Assembly: GCF_031877795.1 (NCBI RefSeq)
Contig: NC_133931.1
Location: 26,782,264 to 26,846,263 of the forward strand
Source of the DNA: Strix aluco
Lineage: Eukaryota; Chordata; Aves; Strigiformes; Strigidae
Direction: 5' to 3'
DNA length: 64,000 nt
Part shown: positions 48,086 through 58,179 of the stretch, piece after piece
How positions within the stretch are numbered: position 1 is the first letter of the stretch
Layout: each line of letters starts with the position of its first letter
Notes under the pieces: model-generated
The model's input: the letters and a program-made list of their open reading frames with translations, nothing else
Databases searched by the model: none
Told to the model about the DNA's origin: nothing
Program-made: the position numbers and the translations under genes

Positions 48086-49261
48086 GTGCTGAGAGATTTC
48101 AGGTCCTTTATGAAAGGCAGGTCCTGCTTGACAAACCTGATCTCCTTCTACGACAGGGTGACCTGCTTATTGGATGAGGGAAAGGCTGTGGATGTTGTTT
48201 ACCTTGACTTTAGTAAGGCCTTTGACATCGTTTCCCACAGCATTCTCCTGGTGAAATTGGCTGCTCGAGGCTTGGATGGGCACACGCTTTGCTGGGTAAA
48301 AAACTGGCTGGATGGCCGGGCCCAAAGAGTTGTGGTGAATGGAGTTAAATCCAGTTGGTGGCTGGTCACGAGTGGTGTCCCCCAGGGCTCGGTTTTGGGG
48401 CCACTCCTCTTTAACATCTTTATTGATGATCTAGATGAGGGGATTGAGTGCACCCTCAGTAAGTTTGCAGATGACACCAAGTTGGGTGGGAGTGTTGATC
48501 GGCTCGAGGGTAGGGAGGCTCTGCAGAGAGATCTGGACACGCTGGAGCGATGGGCTAAGGCCAACTGTAGGAGTTTCAATAAGGCCAAATGCCAGGTGCT
48601 GCACTTCGGCCAAAACAACCCCCAGCAGTGCTACAGGCTTGGGGAGGAGTGGCTGGAGAGCTGCCAGTCAGAGAGGGACCTGGGGGTGTTGATTGACAGC
48701 CGGCTGAACATGAGCCAGCAGTGTGCCCAGGTGGCCAAGAAGGCCAATGGCATCCTGGCTTGTATCAGAAATAGCGTGGCCAGCAGGGACAGGGAAGTGA
48801 TCTTACCCCTGTACTCATCACTGGTGAGGCCACACCTCGATTACTGTGTTCAGTTTTGGGCCCCTCACTACAAAACAGAATTACTGGAGCGTGTCCAAAG
48901 AAGGGCAACGAAGCTGGTGAAGGGTCTGGAGCACATGTCGTACGAGGAGCGGCTGAGGGAACTGGGGGTGTTTAGTCTGGAGAAGAGGAGGCTGAGGGGA
49001 GACCTCGTCGCCCTCTACAGCTACCTGAAAGGAGGTTGCAGAGAGCTGGGGATGAGTCTCTTTAACCAAGTAACAAGCGATAGGACAAGAGGGAATGGCC
49101 TCAAGTTGCACCAGAGAAGGTTTAGACTGGATATTAGGAAGCATTTCTTTACAGAACGGGTTGTTAGGCGTTGGAATGGGCTGCCCAGGGAGGTGGTGGA
49201 GTCCCCATCCCTGGAGGTGTTTAAGAGTCGGGTTGACATAGCGCTTAGGGATATGGTGTAG
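48086..49261 (+). CDS. CR1 ORF2 C-terminal reverse transcriptase fragment, open frame
   Basis: This 391-codon frame starts at a GTG (first ATG at 48,110) and is open to its natural TAG. It begins inside the RT at the KGRSCLTNL block, so the endonuclease and RT fingers are missing. The palm is present: DFSKAFD (residues 41-47, block A), SGVPQGS (96-102, block B) and FADD (127-130, block C). It also keeps the post-RT region with [19 protein letters not shown] and RRLRGDL, and the terminal [21 protein letters not shown] block. In cells, full CR1 ORF2 copies the element's RNA at a nicked target. This fragment has no start of its own and is not expected to be translated. The intact frame shows that the insertion is fairly young. 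Confidence 0.85.
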   Translation: MLRDFRSFMKGRSCLTNLISFYDRVTCLLDEGKAVDVVYLDFSKAFDIVSHSILLVKLAARGLDGHTLCWVKNWLDGRAQRVVVNGVKSSWWLVTSGVPQGSVLGPLLFNIFIDDLDEGIECTLSKFADDTKLGGSVDRLEGREALQRDLDTLERWAKANCRSFNKAKCQVLHFGQNNPQQCYRLGEEWLESCQSERDLGVLIDSRLNMSQQCAQVAKKANGILACIRNSVASRDREVILPLYSSLVRPHLDYCVQFWAPHYKTELLERVQRRATKLVKGLEHMSYEERLRELGVFSLEKRRLRGDLVALYSYLKGGCRELGMSLFNQVTSDRTRGNGLKLHQRRFRLDIRKHFFTERVVRRWNGLPREVVESPSLEVFKSRVDIALRDMV

Positions 49262-49346
49262 TTGGGAACAGTCAGTGTTAGGTTAATGGTTGGACTGGAT
49301 GATCTTCAAGGTCTTTTCCAACCTAGATGAGTCTGTGATTCTGTGA
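48104..49346 (+). mobile_element. Young 5'-truncated CR1 LINE
   Basis: Homology to CR1 begins abruptly at about 48,104 and runs through the end of ORF2 and a short 3'UTR to a terminus of TCTGTGATTCTGTGAG at 49,331-49,346. The sequence is close to what I remember of a CR1 group common in neoavian birds, without frame-breaking changes. GCTGAGAG occurs at 48,088-48,095 and again at 49,367-49,374. It could be a target duplication, but 20 bp of non-CR1 sequence lie between the terminus and the second copy, and CR1 usually leaves none. Confidence 0.92.
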
Positions 49347-51691
49347 GTAGAAGCATAGAGTGTAAAGCTGAGAGGGATGATCATCACCCCCTAGTTTGTT
49401 TTACAGTTTCTTGAAAGCCAGGAGACATCCTCATGGAAAAAAATCTGCTCTTCTGGGAGGAAAAAAACACCTATTCAGTAAAACAATGGAGCATCCAGTA
49501 TAATGCTTAGAAAAAGTGTATGCCTTCTTTCTATTCTCAGTTTGTTGAGCTTGAACTCCCAGCTATCAGCTCTTTATATATATATTCTTTCTAACAGTAT
49601 ATAAAGGTTAAGGAGTTCTTTGTCACCAGGTTTTGATTGCTCAGATAGCTTTTCATAGATGGTGATCAGAACATCTAGTAAATTTCCATTGCTGCATTAA
49701 CCAGATTGAGGTTCATGAGGCTGGGATCTTACAGAGTCCCTTTGGCTGAATATGCGAAGGGACTTAGGCATCTAACTGCTGCTTTAGGTGATATTCACAT
49801 AAAGTCCAACAATTAGTTGTCCCTTAGACACTAGACTCTCAGAGAGTTGCTGCATCATCGTGCCAGTTTCATTGGCATAATAGCATTTGGTCTCATGGCA
49901 CTTCTCAGATCATGCCTTACATGAAGTTTTCCAAGGAGAAGACTCTTCACGGAGAAGAAATTCCTGGTTTACCTTGCAGTCCAGAAGAAAGGGTATTCAC
50001 CTGGTGGGAATTGTTTTCAACCACTCCTTTGACTTGATTTAAAACAAAGACTAGATTTCAGGTTCCACACTTGCTAGGAGAGGGCCCTGAGGATTCTGTT
50101 GTTGGGTAACTGGGTGTATGAGGAAAAGCTCTCTGTTTCTGCTACTGATGTGTTCAACTCTGTATTAGCTAATGAAATAGTAGCGTAGAAAGGAGGACAG
50201 TGCATAATTCAGTTAAGGCACACACCTGAGATGGGAGAGGAGTGAGTTCAAGTCCAGACTTAATGGAATGTTTTATTATTTGTACAAAATGGAGATTTCT
50301 GGGGGAAACTGAGAACTGTATCAACCTGGTAATTTGGGGCACTATCCTGCAACATGGAGAACCTGGCTCCCAAACTACATTAAAAATAATTATAAAATTG
50401 TATTTTCAAGGGTTTTCATTTCCCTGAAGACCACACTAATATTTGGAGGCAGAGCATCTCTTTGGTTAATTTTGGCATGTCAAAACCCACATTCATTCTC
50501 GGAAGCTAAGCTTTTTCTTTGATGCTATAATAACTATTATGTTGATACTTAACAGGTTAGCTTTTTTTAAAAAATGAACCAAAATAGCATCACAGTAATT
50601 TTCAAAATATGTGATTTTTCCCAATATGAAATGCATCATTGTAATTATCTAATTAAAACAGTAAATGTGAAAATCTTCTCCCAGAACACAGATAACAGTT
50701 TTTCAGGTGTTAAGAACTATATGTATTATATAGAATCATATTTCCAAGGACTGTATTAGAAAAAATATGGACATATTTTATATATAAAAAATTATTATTG
50801 AGATGTGTGGGGATGTTAGAGTGTACAAATTCAGTTCATAAGAACAGACAATCTCTACCATATAGGAAATCTGTTAATATTGTAGATTATAAATCAGGGG
50901 TTTTTTTTATTCTGCAGAGTCCCCAAACAAATCACAGCTTACCTCTGTCTTTTAATAGGGCCTTTTCCAAAGACCTTTGAAGTTTCCAATTGACTCAACA
51001 GGGTTTGGATCTGGCCCTAAAGTAGTAAAACCTTTGTTGAATGTTTATAGATAACCACTTAGTCAGTGCTGTCTTAAGAAAAGAAAAAGGAAATAAATTA
51101 AATGCATCTTCCAGTGACATAAGCCTCATGAAGAATTAACTAGGATAAGCACTTATTCTAGTTGGTGCACTGTCGATCTGAACAATGCAGACAAAAATAA
51201 TAATTAAAACATAGCTTCATGCTGAGATGAAACTTTCAAGAGTGTCTACTGTGTTAAGCTTATGATTTTTCCGGTTTTGTATTTGCAAGCATAATTATGT
51301 CCCAGAGGCAACAGGAGCTAGTGCTTGTCAGTCCCCATTTCCCCCTCCGATAGGAGATTAATTTCTTTACACAGAAATCCAAAAGTTGATGCCAGAGCAA
51401 TAATAATAATGTAAACAAGTCTTTTATTCTTTTAATCTGGAATGCATAATTTAATGGCATAGTTGTATAAATAATGAAAATACCACATCTACTTTAGACA
51501 ATTAAGGGTGAACTGAAGGTAACATTTAATGTAGTATTGATTGACTGTATCAACAAAATGACGGCAGACATCTGTATGGATGATAGCAGTTAGGAAAATG
51601 CTACCAAGTCTATCAATACAGATTAAGTAAGGGTGGGGTGGAGCAGACTTGATGGCTCAGAGTACTGGTAATGGAATATGGAGCCTTTCAC

Positions 51692-51856
51692 CTCCAGCAC
51701 ACTGACTTGAGCCAGCCTAGGTCAGTCTGTGACTGAAAGTCATTACCATCAGATGGTTCTTTAGTGAAATGAGTTTGTCCTAATGGCAGGCTGTCTGTGT
51801 CACAAAATGCGCCATCTATCATGACTGACACTGCGTTGGGATTTTCAGCTAGAAGG
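51692..51856 (-). CDS. Candidate internal coding exon, unidentified gene
   Basis: On the minus strand a strong pyrimidine tract (CATCCTCTCTCCTTCCAG) ends at 51,857. Next comes a 165-bp stretch, a multiple of three, open in the frame set by the splice phase. It closes at GGAG followed by GTGAAAGG, an acceptable donor. The translation (for example NPNAVSVMIDGAFCDTDS, TDLGWLKSVCW) is of normal complexity with no domain I know. Its phase matches the candidate terminal exon at 35,185-35,440, and both point away from the CpG island at 55 kb. One well-formed acceptor and one open frame are not proof. Confidence 0.28.
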
Positions 51857-52625
51857 CTGGAAGGAGAGAGGATGGGCTCTGCATCCCTTCTACCCCCGTG
51901 GGGAACAGGGGTGAGGACAGTTGTCTGGGGCTGCTCTGCTACGGGCAATGCTGCAGAGGTTTTAGGAATGTCTGATTTTAGGGACAGTGGTGCTAAATAC
52001 TAACCAAGCAAAGAACAAAAGGAAGGTACCTGTGCTAGAGAAATTGCAGCTAAGATGTAAGACAAGACATGAACAGACAGAAATAGTAAATATGGGAGAA
52101 GCGTGACAGAAGTAGGCTCAGCACACCAGTGGCATCAAGTTACAGTAGCTATCCTGCCATACTTGTCTTTTGGATGGATTTGAGAGTTAACAGTGTTACA
52201 TGGGGAAAGCAAAACAGGGTTTGTTTTAAAAAAAACTGAATAAAAGCACAGTGTAAGCCAGTATCCTACAGGTTAGTCAGAGGCGAGAAGCAACATTAAA
52301 GCTAAGGGAGAATAACACAGGGTAGGAATAAAGGATTTCAAAATGAAGGCAAAGTGCATACAGAGCCAGTGTAGAGATGGGAGACACTGGAGAGATGCAA
52401 AGTGAGGAATGACATGGACAAAAGGATAAACTAAGGGGATTATTTCTTTCAGCAGCAGTTCTGGTTGGATATGAGCAGAGCAAGACTGTATCTGTCAAAG
52501 CCACCAGAAATGACATTGTTAGGAAGTGACAGGAGCATAAAGAGAGTTTTAGCTTTGTGGTTGGATGGAGAATACTGTACCTTTTAGAAGTTCTGGAGTA
52601 AAGTATTATCTGAAAGATTTAATGA

Positions 52626-52675
52626 TAGCCTGAATATTAGCCCCATTGGGGCTAATACTGGCAACATTCAGGCTA
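52626..52675. repeat. Two-tier perfect hairpin
   Basis: Outer arms TAGCCTGAAT (52,626-52,635) and ATTCAGGCTA (52,666-52,675) are perfect reverse complements. Directly inside are inner arms ATTAGCCCCA (52,636-52,645) and TGGGGCTAAT (52,647-52,656) around one unpaired T. The right side carries a 9-base bulge (ACTGGCAAC). Twenty paired bases without mismatch is far more order than the surroundings show. Confidence 0.85.
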
Positions 52676-55471
52676 CAGTTCTGGATGAGAGACGGGGGCA
52701 AAACTCTTACTCATAGTGACGGCAAAATGAATAGAACAAAAATAATTAATAACATTCTTTCACATCTTTGACCTTAACATGGTGGTTAGACATACATGAT
52801 GAGACATCAAATTAGACAGTCGACAAGTTGTTGCATTTTGGGGAGTTAGTTTTCTGTATGTTAGTTTAATCTGTGTTGTCATCTTGGAACAAAGATGTTG
52901 AGCATCATTTCCCAACCCTTCATCTACTGAACTCTGAAAGCTCAGGGTCTGCTTCTAAGAGCTCTGCAAAAAATACATAAGAACAGGAAGCCTATTTTCA
53001 GTAGGCTTAACTTCTATTAAAAAAAGTTTCACAGATCATAAAGTTGAATCCCACTGCATAGGAGAACAAAAAGGGACAGATTCTTGTCAAATTGTTGGAG
53101 TAAGTTGAAGATCTTGTGAAGAAACAAAAAATAGAAGGAAAAGCAGGAAAAGACTGTCACTGAAAACAACAGCTGATACATTTTCTTCATAATTTTGTGA
53201 GATAAAATACCGTGTAAATTTAAAAAACTCTTTTGGATTTTTTAATTCATCTGCTCAAGGGATATGGCATCAAATTGATGGATATGGCAAGATCAATAAG
53301 ATATTCCTCTCTGATTGATGGACATTTCAGTTATAGTTACATATTTAGTAATTGCTTCCCTTGTGTATTTATACCTGTAAGAGACAGATTATAAATATCC
53401 TATAACACATATACTCCACCCAGGCTGCTTCTTATCCTACAAAACACAGCAAGCCTGTCAGTAGTACTTTCTATCATCTAAATGTCAACTGCCCTTCTGA
53501 CCATTCCACCAGTATGCATGCCTTCTCCGCAGATGAAACCCCACAATGGGAAACAAACTTTTCCCATAAAATGAGGATTAAGAATGAAGAAATTAAAGAC
53601 AGTGAGACTAAAAATGGTGAAAATTTCTCAGTGGTTGTAGAGCTCCTTTTCATGAAGTCATAATTCCTTATGACTTATTTATGGATTAAGTATCGAGGCT
53701 GCTGGGCATACACAGGTTTATTACTTAGAAGAATAACTTGGTGGTGAAATGAATATCGTGATTAGGTGAAATTAGGTGATATTGTGCTACAAGGACTCAC
53801 AAGGACAAACTCCTCTAGTGTTTCAGATAGCACAAAATCATGTAGAGCTGGGTACACTGATTCTGATATTCCTGCATATTTGTTTATTTTGGTTGTGATT
53901 ACGCGGTCAAAAATCAGTTGGGAACAGCTATTTGAATGAGATTGCTGTTTTGCATATAATACCATATTCAAATATCCATGAGCATAATCATGACTGGGGT
54001 TTAACTGAATTGTACTAAAACAATCAAGGAATCAAAATAAAGTATTAAAATATTTTGCATGTATGGGGTTCCTGGCTTACCATTAGGAGTAAGAATGAAA
54101 TAAAATATTGTTGAAAATTCTGAACACACGGAAGTTAGAAAAATCAGAGCTGGTGCCCATAGAGGGTGTGACACCCCTTGTTCCACAGGGGACAACGTAC
54201 CCTGGGGAGAAAACCTAAGGTTGTGTCCAGTGAGCTGCAACATTCAAAGCAGCTAAATATCCTTAGTTTGAGACTTCTTGGCAGAAAAGGTACAAAAAAA
54301 GCTTTGTGTCTCATCACTCGAAATCAGGACAGGCTGTATTTCTAAGAAAGCTGTTTCATTTCAGCCATCCATTAAGCTTGCTACAGAAATGACTGGAGAA
54401 AACTCTGCGGTTTGGTACACATGCCAGACGGAAACTCACATTAATCAACTTTTCTGTAGGCTCATTCTCCACTCCGTATGCGTGTCATCTAGAAAGATGG
54501 GAAAGTTCAGCTGGGTACGGCTTTCACTTCCTAAACTGCAGAGGTAAACAAATGCAAATATTTCTTTTTTGTGTACTTTCCTTACAGGGGAGTGTTACAC
54601 TTGGTTATCAACTGCCATTTTTGCAGGAAGCAAAGCATGCACTTGCAATATTAATCAGTAAGCTGTTCCAAGAGCCAGTGGCTTACTTCTTGCACCAAAG
54701 TAAATGAATTATGTTACAAAGGACGTAGATACAACTCAAAATGGTGAAAAATAACCTGACAGGATTAATAATTTCCCATGTGTTATGTTTTTAGGACCTT
54801 TCATGGAAGTTCTCAGTGAAGTGGGCTTGCAATGGTGATGATCTGAAGGTGGCTAGGTGCTTTTTATTCTACATGGCTGGAGCAACAATTGTGATACAGG
54901 TAGGCGAAAGAGTGGTAAAAACTGAGTGGAGGGTGTGAAGGGAGGATGCTGAAATACTCTACGACTGAACTTTCAGCCTCCCCCACAGCATCTCCCCAGG
55001 AAAACCCAGGGAGACACCCGAGGGGCGCAGGCAGGCGGGAGCGAGGCCTCCCAAAGGGCAGGCGGTCGCTGCGGGGCCGAGGCCGGACGCTTGGGCCGGG
55101 GCCGCCGCTGCCCGAGGACCTTCCCCGGCCCACCTGCGGGCGCAGCTGCTGAGCGCCGCAGGGGGAGGGCGGGGGCCGGGCAGCGCTCCCGCCGCCGCAG
55201 GTGCCGCGGGGCCGGGGCAGTCCCCCCGCCGGCGGGCTCGGCGCCCCGGCCTCGCGCAGGCCTCTGCCCGGCAGGGCGGGCGGGAGCGGGAGGCGGGGCG
55301 GCGGGGACGCTCGGGCAGGAGGCGGCGGCAGCCCCGCCAGCACAGGAAGTCGCCCCGCCGAGAGAGGAGGCAGGAGGCGGAGCTCTGCCGCTCGGCCCGA
55401 GGTACCGCGCCGCTTCCCGGGGTGGGCGAGGGGCCGCGGGCGCCAGGGCCAGGCGGCACCGCCGGGCCTGC

Positions 55472-55487
55472 GGTTGTCACGGCAACC
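55472..55487. promoter_or_regulatory. X-box-like RFX site
   Basis: GGTTGTCACGGCAACC is an inverted repeat of two RFX half sites (GTTGTC and GGCAAC) with a 2-bp spacer, close to the consensus GTTGCCATGGCAAC. RFX factors binding such sites control many ciliary genes. Confidence 0.6.
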
Positions 55488-55488
55488 G

Positions 55489-55505
55489 CCCCCCCCCCCC
55501 GGGGG
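55489..55505. repeat. C12-G5 homopolymer
   Basis: Twelve C residues are followed by five G. This is a difficult run for sequencing, so its length may be unreliable. Confidence 0.9.
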
Positions 55506-55545
55506 CGGCGAGGGCGCGCTGCCCCGCCGCTCCTCCGGCGCCGCC

Positions 55546-55675
55546 ATTGGCCTGTGGGCAGGGAGCGTCCGCCCTGGCGGCGCGCTCGGCCGGCCCGCTG
55601 TCCGCCGCGGGCCTCCGCTGCCATTGGCCGGGAGAAAGCGCTCGCCTCCGCTATTGGCCGGAGCGCGCTGCCAAT
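55546..55675. promoter_or_regulatory. Four CCAAT (NF-Y) boxes
   Basis: ATTGG occurs at 55,546-55,550, 55,623-55,627 and 55,653-55,657 (CCAAT on the minus strand), and CCAAT at 55,671-55,675 on the plus strand. The first two are embedded in GCCATTGGCC. The 30-bp step between the second and third, and the opposite orientation of the fourth, are typical of NF-Y-dependent promoters, including cell-cycle and bidirectional ones. Confidence 0.7.
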
Positions 55676-55760
55676 CGGGGCGGGCGGCGCCGCGGGCGCC
55701 CGGGTGCCGCCCCCGGAACGGGGGCTGAGGGGCCGGGAGGGGTCAGCGGCCGCGGCCGGC

Positions 55761-55788
55761 GCGGCCATTTTGGGTGTGGGCGGGAAAA
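55761..55788. promoter_or_regulatory. YY1-type and E2F-type sites
   Basis: GCGGCCATTTTGG (55,761-55,773) contains the YY1 core GCCATTTTG, and GGCGGGAAAA (55,779-55,788) fits an E2F site. YY1 motifs of this kind usually lie just at or after the start of transcription. Confidence 0.55.
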
Positions 55789-57351
55789 GCCCCCCTGTCT
55801 TTTCTTCTCTCCCCCCCCCCCACGGCGGCGTACGCTGTGCCCGGGAGGCGGGAGCGGGCGGCTCCTCTCAGGGCCGGGGCTAATGGTGCTACCTTACGCG
55901 GTACCGAGCGCTCCTTGGCTGCCTGGCTTCTTTCCCCTGTGCCCACAGGTGCTGTTAGGCAGGGTCCCTCGCTGGGCTGTGACTGGTCGATCTGGAGCGA
56001 AATAAACCCGTTACCAGGGCGTCTCTTGGGCGAGGGCTGTGTTCGAGGCCTGGCCCGGGGGCTCTCAGGTTGGCTGAGCTGACAGACGCCTGTGGTGCCT
56101 CCGTGTGAGGACACCCCACGGCTTTCCCTCAGGAGCTCAAGCCTTCGTGTGCTGCCAACCATCGCAGTGTGGTTGGGTATGCGTGTGTGAAACCCCGTCT
56201 GTGTGGGGTTTCCGGGTGTCTGGGAACTGGACACAACAGCTGCTCTGTATGTGTGTGTGTGCATGTGTAGGCTGACCCCCCACACGCAGTGAGACCAGGA
56301 CGTGTTAGAGCCGCTCCATGTGCGGTGTGTATCAGGGCTGTATGTGGTCGGCCAGCTGTGCGTATGCAGTAAATCTGATACAAGCTGGGCTTGTTGAGCT
56401 GTCTGTGTTTACCTTGCAGCCGGGATGTGTTCCGGATACATTGGACTCCTTTGTGTTTTCTGCAGAGTGCGCTGGTCATGCTTAGCTCAGAAAATCCTGG
56501 ACAGAAATACGGGAGCTGCAACATTTCTAAACATGAGGTGTTGGCAGGGATTTCTGCCAGCATATTCATGTAGCTCTCAAACTACTCTGCCTTACCTTAG
56601 CCTACTAATTATGAGGACAGAGCGTAGTACCAGCAAACCCCTTTAGAAGAGCTAATGGTACAAGTGGTCTGTATGTACAGCACACGTGTTCACACACAGT
56701 AATTCAATTCCATGTCGTACAGGGCTCAAGTTCTTTGCTGCTGGGGACCAGGCTCATTCCTAAAGAGCTAATCAGAATGGAAGGGTACCTGTTACTGAAG
56801 ACGTGTTGACTTTCTTCCATCTTGTGCTACTGATGTGTGACTGCCATAGTAGAAAACTGTAGAAAGTGATGTTTAAGGGATACACAAAACTCTATAGGCA
56901 TGGGGAAAAGTGAACCATTTCTTACGTAGTGCTATTTGGCATGTCATCCTTGGCTGAACCACTTCACCTCTTGGTAAAAAATGGGCTTAGGGACAGACTT
57001 TGTTGCTTAGAAAATAGCTTATCTGCTCACTGAGGAAAAATTTGGCAGATGCATTTGTTGGCATGATTATCTTTGATCATGAATTAGTACAATTTACCCT
57101 TCTAGGACATGTTTTTTATCTTCATGGAAGCCATGAAGATGTCAGCCTACTTCAGGTCAGTACAGTAAGTGTGAGCATAGAGAAAACAAAGAAGTGGTGT
57201 TGACTTTGAAATAAATTAATCACACCAATACAAACAGCTGACACATTTTTTTAGGAAAAGGCAATTGCTCACTTTTTGCCGTTATTCTTGGTTCAATATG
57301 TAGAGGTTTTTTTATAAAATAAATTACAATTATATAATTTATGTCTTATAG

Positions 57352-57441
57352 CTGAACCTGTTTGAGCAGAGGTAGATGAGCCCAGGTAAATGCTCTCAAG
57401 AGGTCCCTTCCAGCATCAACAATCCTGTAGTTCTGTGGATT
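57352..57441 (+). mobile_element. CR1 LINE 3' terminal fragment
   Basis: The phrases CTCAAGAGGTCCCTTCCAGC and ATCAACAATCCTGTAGTTCTG are the end of a CR1 3'UTR in a slightly diverged form, including the degenerate terminal repeat. Only about 90 bp survive. Confidence 0.7.
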
Positions 57442-57919
57442 TGATTTATTAATTTAACCAAGTAGAGATTACAACAATGTTCTACAATTGACTTCTTTGT
57501 CTAAGATAGTATGTTGTATCTGCAAAAGCAATATAGAAAATACCTAGTTGTTTCAACATAGATGTGGGAGCTCTTCAAATAGCTGGGTTTTGAAAGATTA
57601 CTTCAGATGACTAAAACAGAGATTCCTGTTGGCATTGGTAAAACTCCTCTTATAATTAACTTTAAATCTTATATTGATATACATACAAACACATATATGT
57701 GTTTCTATTAAGTTCCATAAAAACAGGACTATCCCTCCCATTTCAGATGCAGGCAGCTGAGTTCCTGAATTCAATTACTGCATCACGTTGAATGAACAGG
57801 ATTTTTCCATACATCTTTACTTAAAAACAGACTTTATCAAAAGGTAATATGCACAAGATACATACTTTTCTTTGTAAAATCAAGAATAAAGGCAGTGCTT
57901 TTATTACTGTTTTTTTTTT

Positions 57920-58179
57920 TTATTTTATTTTCATAAACTTGGAACTATACAGAGTAAGTTTATATGCACTGGAAGATTCCATATGCACTTCTGCCAGTTC
58001 CCTAACTTCATAGCTCTTACTGTTACACTCTGCAGTCTCTTCAGAAAAGGAGGCCAGTTTGTGTGCCAGCTTTATAGCAGGTATGGGAAAATCCTCCAAC
58101 TCGCCATTGGTCACAAATGCAGAATGAAGACTAGTCATGTAAGCTAATACATTAACCTGTGATACTGCCCAGTGTATAT
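57920..58179 (-). CDS. Candidate terminal coding exon, unidentified gene
   Basis: On the minus strand a possible acceptor (..AAATCCTAG) at 58,180 precedes an open frame of about 85 codons to a TAA at 57,920. The translation begins IHWAVSQVNVLAYMTSLHSA and continues with ordinary, mixed composition (for example ELEDFPIPAIKLAHKLASF). I do not recognise the protein. An AATAAA at 57,900-57,905 lies only about 15 bases after the stop, which would give an unusually short 3'UTR. The pyrimidine tract is poor. It could be the last exon of a minus-strand gene extending beyond the window, or chance. Confidence 0.27.

Larger units (their letters stand above)
49347..54984. other. AT-rich unique DNA upstream of the CpG island
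   Basis: About 5.6 kb. It holds one weak candidate exon (51,692-51,856 minus), a hairpin (52,626-52,675) and a diverged core of the palindromic repeat family near 50,985-51,020. Two further stretches look superficially coding: an open frame on the plus strand ending at about 53,672, and one on the minus strand at about 53,800-53,930. No protein domain is recognised in either. Confidence 0.4.
54985..55990. promoter_or_regulatory. CpG island, probable (possibly bidirectional) promoter
   Basis: About 1 kb of very GC- and CpG-rich sequence stands in an AT-rich region. It has no TATA box but a cluster of classic sites for CpG-island promoters: an RFX X-box (55,472-55,487), CCAAT boxes at 55,546, 55,623, 55,653 and 55,671, a YY1-type motif and an E2F-type motif at 55,761-55,788. 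Start sites are therefore likely near 55.70-55.80 kb. Motifs in both orientations suit a bidirectional promoter. The long frames across it on both strands (up to 304 codons) are rich in Arg, Ala, Gly and Pro, as expected of GC-rich DNA, and I do not take them as proteins. The gene driven is not identifiable here. Confidence 0.85.

Noticed and set aside
48199..49239. Minus-strand frames opposite the young CR1
   Set aside because: They are shadows of the intact plus-strand RT frame, which carries all the family motifs.
53400..53672. About 78 open plus-strand codons with an acceptor-like CCTTCTCCGCAG inside
   Set aside because: The composition looks protein-like, but no domain, partner exon or polyadenylation signal supports it.
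53762..53971. Minus-strand frame followed by a good TTGTGAGT donor
   Set aside because: The acceptor is weak, and its end phase does not match the next candidate exon at 51.7 kb without an extra unseen exon.
54864..56005. Long open frames of up to 304 codons on both strands in the CpG island
   Set aside because: Several frames are open at once and all are Arg/Ala/Gly/Pro-rich, as expected when stop codons are rare in GC-rich DNA. No domain is visible.
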